64,000 nucleotides of DNA from Trissonchulus latispiculum (taxonomy: Eukaryota; Nematoda; Enoplea; Enoplida; Ironidae): the NCBI GenBank assembly GCA_030248195.1, contig JASAND010000819.1, positions 1 to 64,000 of the forward strand, in the 5' to 3' direction. This document shows positions 56,160 to 64,000 of this stretch, one piece after another (position 1 is the first letter of the stretch; every line of letters starts with the position of its first letter). The notes below the pieces were generated by a model that was not told the DNA's origin, made no database searches, and saw only the letters and a list, made by a program, of their open reading frames with translations. A program made the translations under genes and the position numbers.

Positions 56160-58060
56160 GAGAAAACAAGGTAAGCTTCCTAAAATAATGGCCAAGTGTT
56201 TACCAATAGTATTAATCGTTATGCTTCCATTTGATACCTTTCAATTAAAAATTCAAAATTAACACACATTGGCTTTTCGCCTTGTATATTTCGTTTCATC
56301 CCAGTGTAAGGTTTTTGATGCTAGTCCAAAACTAATATCAGATAAAGTAAAGACTGCAGATTCCAGAGTGTGTGCATGTCTAGTTCACTCAGATTCCGCG
56401 TATTCCAACCAACTGCAAACGCGACGGCAATCTATTTTAGTACCGCAAGTTTATTTTCAGAAAAGGTGCAATATGACGATTTATTATTAATTACAACAAA
56501 AGTTACAACGCAGCAAAATATATTTTCCAAAAAATACAGAAAGTGGCTACAAGCTTTTACAATGAAAAGCTGAATCAGATAAAGGGACACAAAAACGAAC
56601 GAGTTCGACTAACTCCGGGGTAGAGCCCAAAATGTAATCCCCAACCCAAATAGTCGGGAGAATTGTCACGAAAACCCAACTTACTCGCAGAAATCATAAC
56701 ACACTGCACTGACTGTAAAAATGGGCGGTCAAACCCAACTTTTGAATATTAGCTACAGAAACTGAGGTTTGTACACGAAAAAAAGTTTCGTTTATTGTTC
56801 ATGAAGACAGCATTGCACTTTAACAATTTTGAATTGAATTCGAGGAAAATGTCATGAAATATTCCACACCAGTTTGCTTAGCTATCCCCAGCTATCCTTG
56901 CTTTTCCAATTATACGGGAATGTTCTGTCTTTGCTAAATAATAACTAACTAAATAACTAAAACAAAGTTATCTGCTTTATTTTTCTGGAATAGCATGGAA
57001 TAATACACAGAATAAGACACAAGAGGTCCTGAACAATTAATCAAACTGGAGCGTGGAGCAGTGTGATGTACAGTACCGCTCAGAATCATTTACCTATTCG
57101 TGCGGGTGCAGAGTCATTGACTCTGCGCGCGTGCACTGATTGCGGTCGTTGATTCTATCCTTTGTTATACATGGTAGCTGAACAGAAACTGAGACGTAGT
57201 TCTGGCGAAGGAAAGTTCTGCCTTTGCTTTCTCATAACTGAAACAAAGTTGTCTAGCTTTTATCATCAATTCCAAACTAATTGTCTGCACTAATTGCTGT
57301 AATACGTCTCTCAAATAAAATAATGACGTTGGCTGGCACACTTTAAAGAAATTCTATATTAACAACTGGCTAAAATCTTAAGAATGCAATTTCGTTTTTT
57401 AATTAAATTCGGATTCTGAAAACATACTCTATTCAGAAAACAGACGTCATTTCTTAGAATGTACCTGGCAGCTGACACACTTCCTTAGAAAGTACGTTAA
57501 CTGGGATCCAGCACGTAGCTCCCAGTATTGGCCTATTATGCGGTAATAGCTAAAAACGAGCTAAATGAAGAAAAAATTGAATTTTCGTATTTTTAGAGGC
57601 ACCGTATCTAAAATGAAATGGTTAGTCCCAATCATACATGTGCTGGGGGGGGGGGGGTTGAAAGCCCCCAGGCCTGGAGCTTACCTCCCAGAGGGGTCCC
57701 TCACCCTCCCAGAATCATGATTATTCCGGTGTTTTGTTGAAAAACCGGAAAAATCCGGTTTTCCGGCGGCCTCTGGCCGTCGGTTCACCACCGACCCCCC
57801 ACAACTTTTCCTCTTGCACATGTCTGGTTCCAATTCCCAATGTAAAGTTACATTATTTAAGATTAAGTAGATAATTTCAAAATTACTTTGACATTTAATG
57901 AAAAAGCAAATCCTCTAAGCGTATTTAAGGTGCTTGTATTCTTTTGTGCAGTTCTTTTGGGATGATTTGTAACTTTTGTTTTTTAAATTTTGCTGTAACT
58001 TTTAATATTGTGGCTGATATTATTTATACTATATTTTGTGACGCATACTAACATCTGTCA
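56160..58060. other. Gene-free stretch
   Basis: No gene supported. At about 57630-57830 a G-run/C-run segment is bordered by ACATGTGC and GCACATGT and contains CCGGAAAAATCCGG, probably another small palindromic element; the target duplication is unclear. Confidence 0.4.
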
Positions 58061-58069
58061 AGGCTGAAC

Positions 58070-59240
58070 ATAGAACAAAAATATTTGAACATCGATTTCG
58101 CAAAACAGTAGAATCGACCAAAACTTCTTCTTGAGCCGAAGGTCATATGGACCGAAGGACATTTTTATACCGCCGGAGGCGGTATACTTGTAATGGGTTG
58201 ACCCATTTGAATTCATATGTTTTGCATGTAAATTGCTTGGCGCGGAGGATTTCCGTCCTATCTTCAACACATGTCCCTGTTACGCAGGTTTTTTTGCCCA
58301 ACAATTTTTTTAAGATTTTGCAGTTTTTAGAGGTGTTACATCGATCATTACAGTCGATTTAGTTCATTTTCAATGCCCTGTAAATTGTTTTGCAAACGAT
58401 CACTCTCTGCCTTTTCGCAAACTACCGAAAATCAGGCGTTATTTGCCTGTCACTTGATTGGCAGGGTTTAACAGATCAATAGATAGCTAAAACTGTTGTT
58501 ACAATTTTCGTGTGCTAAGACTGAGTTTGAGCTTGCACTGTATTTATTTCATTAGTGTTTGCTTTGCTTTAGAATTTAGATAAAATAAATTGTTTAAAAT
58601 AAACATATATAGATAAATGATAATTTTCTCTCTCGCAGTTTACTCAGTAAAAATGTTATAGTCGGAGTAGTGTAATGGCTAGGGTGTCCGTTTAGCGATG
58701 GTCCGGACACAGATCAAATCCTTCTTCCAGTAGAATTTTAGTTTCACAATTGGCAATGGTAAATGGCAATAAAATACTCCCATCCTTTTGTCTCAGAGAC
58801 GGCAAATGTCGGGGAGTTGAAACTTTAGTCAAAAGCTAACATCGACGTACACTATGATCATACTATGAACAGTATGAAGAAAACAAACAAAACGTTGAAC
58901 ACATGAACACATAAATTCCAAACTCTACGGCGGTATTATTCCCCTTTTAAGGGGTAACTTGTTTAGATTTGCCTCAACAGCTCTTAATACTCCAGAAAAT
59001 GCTACTTTGTATTGAGTTTTCTCGCAGCTGGGGACGTTTTAGCTCAAACCAAGAAAAATGCCAATCCACAATCGTTCAAATTCATGGGTAGTTATGAGAA
59101 ATAGACATTCAAACAAAATAATCCCAGTTTTTCCAAAATTTCTCTGCAAAATCGTTCAAAATTTCTTCGAAAATAGCCATTTTTGATCTCCAAAATAGCT
59201 TTTGGCGAATACTGAATAACTATTCGCGATAGCTCAAAGG
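58070..59240 (+). repeat. Dispersed repeat, copy B
   Basis: Block-wise homologous to 140-680. Contains the palindrome ATACCGCCGGAGGCGGTAT (about 58168) and, within the extra segment, a tRNA-like sequence. Confidence 0.45.
58664..58738 (+). ncRNA. tRNA-like SINE relic
   Basis: The A-box-like TAGTGTAATGG is followed at normal spacing by a weak B box, AGATCAAATCC. Stems are not convincing. Confidence 0.35.
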
Positions 59241-59860
59241 TTGTAAAGGCAGAAATGTTTATTTTTGTACCCTCGTTCCGGTCATTACAATCAATAATGT
59301 GTAGCGACTTCCTACTGAGAGTATAATGCCAAAAACTGAACATTTTCTATCTTTCTACCTAAAGATGTTGCAGGTCCTGGTACAAAATGTTAAAAGCACC
59401 AAAATAAGACATTTGGAATATTTCATTCACTTTCTAAAAAAGAGAAGCCAATGGGGTCAAATTTACACAAAGCAATACCGGCACCTTAAATAGATTGTCT
59501 TGTAATTAACATATTTTGAAATTAACGGAGCTTGACTATAATCCATTGTTATTTCTAAAGTATTTAATCGTGTCTCTCAGCTCTGCTCGAGTCTTTCGGA
59601 AGAACGTTGGTATTGCCTGCCGTTGCTAATAAGCCTTATGCATTTATTAGACTAAATTTAGTTGTGCGTTGTCTAATACGGTGCTCGTAGTTATTAAAGG
59701 CAATTAATATAGTTCTTTCTGAAGCATTTGTTCAACCACATATAATCAATAATTAAGTTTACAGTTTCTTTCATATGTAATTTGTACACATTATCAAATT
59801 GAACGTAGCCTAAAAGAAGTTGGTTTGCGTTTTTGCTGCACTAACGAACCTACTTTCTTA

Positions 59861-61070
59861 GGGCCTTTTCGCGAATGAGTAGAGTAGAGTTGAGTTAAAA
59901 TTAACTTTTTTTATCCCTTTTCATGAACGCAGAGAGTTAAATTTAACTCTTTTAACTCTGCAGGGTTAAGAAATCATAGAGTTAAAAGTGACATAGTTAA
60001 AATGAACTCTCTGCATTCGCGAAAAGAGTTAAAAGAGTTGAAACAGGGAGAGTTAAAATTAACTCTATTCATAGGTGAAAAGAGTTAAATTAGTTAATTT
60101 TGCCTTACGTAATGCCCAAGTTTTCAACGTTTGAGAATTTTAGAAAAGCTTGCCTATGTTTGGAACATTTTAAATAAAATACTTAAACATCAAAAGAAGA
60201 TATTTACGCATTTATTAATAGACATTTATTACATCTTCATTTTAGCGTCAGGGTGGTCCAAGCGACCAACGACTTCTTTTTTACGGCAAAATTGGTTTTT
60301 TAATTAGTCCATTTTTGGACAAAAAATTGAGATTTTGGTTGGTTGTAGTGTTTCGTAGATTCACTTTTCGTGTTGCCAGCAGCTCTCTCTCATAATACTT
60401 CAAGTTAGCTTTCATTCATATATTGTTGTCAAATAACTGGGAAAACATAGAGTTTATTACTTATATATAATTATAATTATTTTTTGTTTAATTAATTTAA
60501 TCTAATTATTGTTTCTAATAATGCAGCATGTTTAAAACATTAGTTGTTCCCATATTTTTATTTAATTAGGTAGTCTTTTCGTTGCTTTAGTGTAAGCAGA
60601 ACATTGGCAAATGCTTAAGTAATTTTGAAGCATTTTGAACCATCCAATGAAATTATGTGTTGCGCTTTCATTGGTTGGATTATCTTCTCATACTTAAAGC
60701 TCATTACGTGCGCAAAATATGGCAATAGCAATGCAAAGCATAGAAGATTTTTAATTCGTTTAACCCGCGTGCTGAGACTTCGGTTAAAATTCAATGTAAA
60801 ATATCGTTAACGAGTTAAAAGAGTTAAATTTTACCCATTCATGAAAAGGGTAGAGTTAAAATTAGCTCTGCAGCTTTTTAACTCTACGTGCCATTCACGA
60901 AAAGAGTCGAATTTAAAAAAGTTAATTTTTGACTCTTTTCGTGAATGACCGAAGGGTTAAAAATTTTAACTCCGCTTAACTCGGCGAGTTAAATTTAATT
61001 TTAAGTTAAATTTAACTCATACGCGAAAAGGATCGATTTAATTTTAACTAACCCATTCGCAAAAGGGCCC
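59861..61070. mobile_element. PIF/Harbinger-like MITE, 1210 bp
   Basis: Ends GGGCCTTTTCGCGAATG and (reverse complement) GGGCCCTTTTGCGAATG with TTA on each side (59858-59860, 61071-61073). Both subterminal zones (59870-60100 and 60800-61060) consist of GAGTTAAAA/TTTAACTC repeats like the 167-bp element at 5583. The center (60110-60770) is unique AT-rich sequence without a transposase. Confidence 0.78.
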
Positions 61071-61073
61071 TTA

Positions 61074-62270
61074 GAAAATATGCCAACTGACAAACGTACA
61101 TTCATAGAAAGTAAGCTCGTGCTAACTTACTTTCACAGTTGTTCCTTCAACATGCTTTCTAAAGTATAGGCCAGCTGTTGCCATAAATTTTCCCAGAGTC
61201 GTAAAGATTGAAACTTTTGTTATTTCAAAGACGCGTAATTTGTTTTCACAGCTTCAAACCCTTGCAACAGCAATACTAAATCGTTACCTGCTTTGCAGTA
61301 TTTAATGGGAATAGCAGTATTGGCACAACATGAAGTAGCAAGGTCTAAACAGCAGGCAACGTAAGGTCTGGCAAGAAAGGTCACATATCAAAAGATATTG
61401 AGTACACAAACCAAGCACGATTCGACGGATGGGGAGCATCAAAATTATGCTTGCTTTATTCCACGGAATATTTTCAGGTAAAACCCAGCTAGCTGCATTC
61501 CAATCAATGCGGCTTGATACCGTGGAATTTGTTTAAGGTTAATTCTTGGCAGCAGGTTTACAACTTTTCCACCATAAAATAATATTAAGGCTAAGCCCAG
61601 TCAAATAGATCAATAGTCAAAGTCACATTTAAGCTGAAATCCAGAAACGTTGGATAAATGAGTTAGAAACTTACGTGCCTTACCCAGTCTAAGCCATAAA
61701 TTTACGTGCCGTATCAGCAGGATCCCGTCCGCGAAGCTGGAATTTAGTTTAGATTAAAACTGGACAGCTCAATTTCTTGGAATCTTTTTGAGGTTAAACC
61801 TAGCTTGGGCGATTCTGCGGAATCTTGCTGGGTTTGGGTGTTCAACATCTTTTATAGAGACAGTGGTTAGCTGGTTTCTCATTCTATAGCTGTAATCACA
61901 TACTTTTCCTACTTCTGCACATAAGACAAAAGAAGCACCTTGATAAATGTAATTCCGGATCACTCAAAATGAAAAGAATGAATAGAAAAGCCAATAAGCA
62001 GAGGTTATCAAACTATTTAATAATGAATTATTAAGCGAGAAAATAAATCTTAACTACCTCTTGGTTTTAGACAAATAACAACTTATACCAATGTTTTAAC
62101 GTTCTTACTGCTTTTATCGATACACTGGCGGTACTAGGCAACGAACACGGACTCTATTTTTAGCTTTTTATGTTGGATTTTGGAAACATTTTGGTGTGAC
62201 AAATTAGTAATTCTTTGTTTTGCAATCGCACTCGTCACTGTTAAGAACTTTATCCATAAAAGGTAGAATT
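61074..62270. other. Gene-free stretch
   Basis: No gene or repeat recognised. Confidence 0.35.
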
Positions 62271-62346
62271 TCTTATTTCAGGACACACGTCTTGTGCCAC
62301 TCAGAGCTTTACGAAAACCGCTTAATCATTATCCAAGAAGCAAACG

Positions 62347-62619
62347 CAGTATGCCTTCGGTTTGTCTGTTTCCTTTATGGCGACTGGTTTGCTATCCATA
62401 ATGTTTCATTTTGTTCCAGTTTTAACTCTGATGTGCATTAGATATGAACCTGTCCGTGAGGGCAGATACAGATTCACTGTTAGTGTGTCCATGCCAACCG
62501 GTTGTACTTTTGAGCTAGCATTGAATCGACGAGCATTAACTTCTCCCGCAGACAATGAACCTACGGACACTTCTCGAACGGAACTGGAATCTGCCCAGCA
62601 CGAGTTATTCGAATATTAG
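62347..62619 (+). CDS. Possible last exon of an unrecognised membrane protein
   Basis: An open frame with one strongly hydrophobic segment (FMATGLLSIMFHFVPVLTLM), then a polar part containing YRFTVSVSMPTGC and an acidic C-terminus ending HELFEY. A poly(A) signal AATAAA follows at 62818-62823, about 200 bases after the stop. The upstream boundary is unclear: a good acceptor, TTCTTATTTCAG, lies at about 62268-62280, but the frame from there meets a stop at 62323-62325, so the acceptor would have to be nearer 62349. No other exon was found. Confidence 0.3.
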   Translation, partial: QYAFGLSVSFMATGLLSIMFHFVPVLTLMCIRYEPVREGRYRFTVSVSMPTGCTFELALNRRALTSPADNEPTDTSRTELESAQHELFEY

Positions 62620-62817
62620 CTCAGATCAATCTTCTGTAAGTCGGGAAGTCTCAATATAATTTCTACTTCCTCTCTTCAGTGCGGGCCCGATTGGGAGTTC
62701 TCGTGAACAGGATCCCCGGAAGCGGCTGAATCGATGAACGTCTCAACTGAAAGTATAACCGCTTTGCAGTCAACCGAATCGCACTACGAATACTTTACGG
62801 AATAGGTTTTATGGCAA

Positions 62818-62823
62818 AATAAA
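62818..62823 (+). promoter_or_regulatory. Poly(A) signal, plus strand
   Basis: AATAAA about 200 bases after the candidate exon ending at 62619. Confidence 0.35.
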
Positions 62824-62829
62824 GAGCAA

Positions 62830-64000
62830 ACAGTGAACCAACTTCGGTTGGTAATTATTGGGCAGTTCGTTTATTTATAATGATTAGTTAAACTTGACTA
62901 AATGTACACAGAAGTGTGAACATTTGTAAGACCTCTGTTTTGACTCTCTTGAGTCTTGATGGAAATCGTGTTGAAAATCCCTTGTTGTTTTCTTTATTGT
63001 AATAAGATGTGACGGTTTAGATCAATAGTGTAGTTATTGCTGACACCTTTTGTCACTTTATGTTCTTTGTAGGTGCACCTCACAGGTGCCGAACATATTA
63101 AAAGCAAGTGGTTATAAGGTTTTTCTATTGTATTCAATCATTTATAATTTTTTAGTTTTATAATTTTCTTCCTAGAAGAAGTTTTTTTGAAACTTTCTTA
63201 TTCACATTATTAAAGAGAATGTTTATTTTTTAATTCTGCGTAATCCAGAATGTGTTGAATTCATGGTTAAAATGGTACCTGCCCATTAAATTTGACCCCA
63301 CGCAGTTTCACTTTGGTTCTCTTAATACGTAAGGTTTCTCTCTGGGATTTGAATTAGTGTTTAGTTTTGTATAGTAGGTTTTTATTTCAAGTTTCCGATG
63401 TACAAATAGTTTTCCTTACGCATTTTTCTTTTAGACAAATTGTTCTCACCTATTTTTTATTTTTTCAACACAGACCATTACCAACTCAATTTTAAACAAA
63501 ACCACTGTTATACTTACCCAACAATCAAATAACAATAAATCAGGGAACCCAACTTGCAGCCAACACTGATGATTTACAATGAATTCGGGTCGATCATCTA
63601 TTAGGTATGGTTTCCCTTATGACGGCAGTTGGGGCGAGGGGAAATAAACACAATGTTAGCTCAATAATGCGGGAATATAGGGACCACATGGTATTCCTTG
63701 GGCCTTTCTTCCACCACCACACGGATACCATTTGCCACCTGACCACTATACCCAATAAAACCTTTGTTGGCGGCAGTTTAATCGCCGCCTATTCAGCCTG
63801 GTCAGGTCCCTAGGTCAGCCACCCACCAATCGTTCGGATGTGGTCACTACATGTTTAAGTAGAGCATTCAACCAGGGTTGGAAATAAATAACCGGGGATA
63901 AGGGATGGGATACAGTGGTCAGCTATATGTTTCTTGTTAAAAGTAACACATGGGATATACATGATTTGATTAAAAAACAAACTAACCAAATTGAATTAAA
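62830..64000. other. Gene-free end of the window
   Basis: No gene supported. The frame at 63607-63813 contains mirror-like GGCGGCAGTT...CGCCGCC and no recognisable domain. Confidence 0.35.

Noticed and set aside
62220..62441. 73-codon ORF overlapping the candidate membrane-protein exon
   Set aside because: It reads a different frame through the same bases and lacks any protein-like pattern.
1..64000. CRISPR arrays, operons or bacterial mobile elements
   Set aside because: No regularly spaced repeats and no prokaryotic gene organisation; introns, poly(A) signals and eukaryotic transposons throughout.

Overview
This is nuclear DNA from an invertebrate animal, probably a protostome. Three things point there. 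A whole aminergic GPCR of the tyramine/octopamine type lies at 1338-2600. A spliced glutathione peroxidase gene has canonical GT-AG introns. The rest is AT-rich, gene-poor sequence full of DNA transposons, tRNA-derived SINEs and microsatellites. The peroxidase uses an in-frame TGA as selenocysteine, so the organism must have selenoprotein machinery; this argues against most insect lineages. I cannot name the species.

Layout. 1-1150: old dispersed repeat. 1152-2634: receptor gene, minus strand, coding part in one exon. 2635-6595: AT-rich spacer with a small Harbinger-like MITE (5583-5749). 6602-15355: a complete but decayed Maverick/Polinton with terminal inverted repeats and a perfect 6-bp target duplication (TAGGCT). 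It keeps a broken adenain-like protease, a small secreted-type ORF and a broken protein-primed DNA polymerase B. A hAT-type element sits in the polymerase at 8801-10602, and a TTAA-flanked piggyBac-like element sits at 13139-14896. That second element is itself split by a GC-rich hAT-type MITE (13425-13938), giving a three-layer nest. 15362-43800: no convincing protein gene; several defined MITEs, a tRNA-Arg-like locus (33542-33613), a SINE and duplicated fragments.

43798-48353 (minus strand): the selenocysteine glutathione peroxidase, with three coding exons (48276-48081, 47201-46957, 44441-44232), a Sec codon at 48084-48082 and a well-formed type-II SECIS element in the 3' UTR (43945-43873). 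Its first intron carries a GC-rich hAT MITE; its second carries a SINE and a TA-flanked MITE. 48354-64000: repeats, microsatellites, a large Harbinger-like MITE (59861-61070), and one possible terminal exon of an unrecognised membrane protein (about 62347-62619).

The two host genes are unrelated: one is a neuronal-type receptor, the other a secreted antioxidant enzyme. The strongest observations are the selenoprotein with its SECIS, the compact Polinton with exact boundaries and frame-restoring nested insertions, and a family of extremely GC-rich hAT-type MITEs in an AT-rich genome. One of those MITEs can be compared with an unoccupied related site inside this same window.
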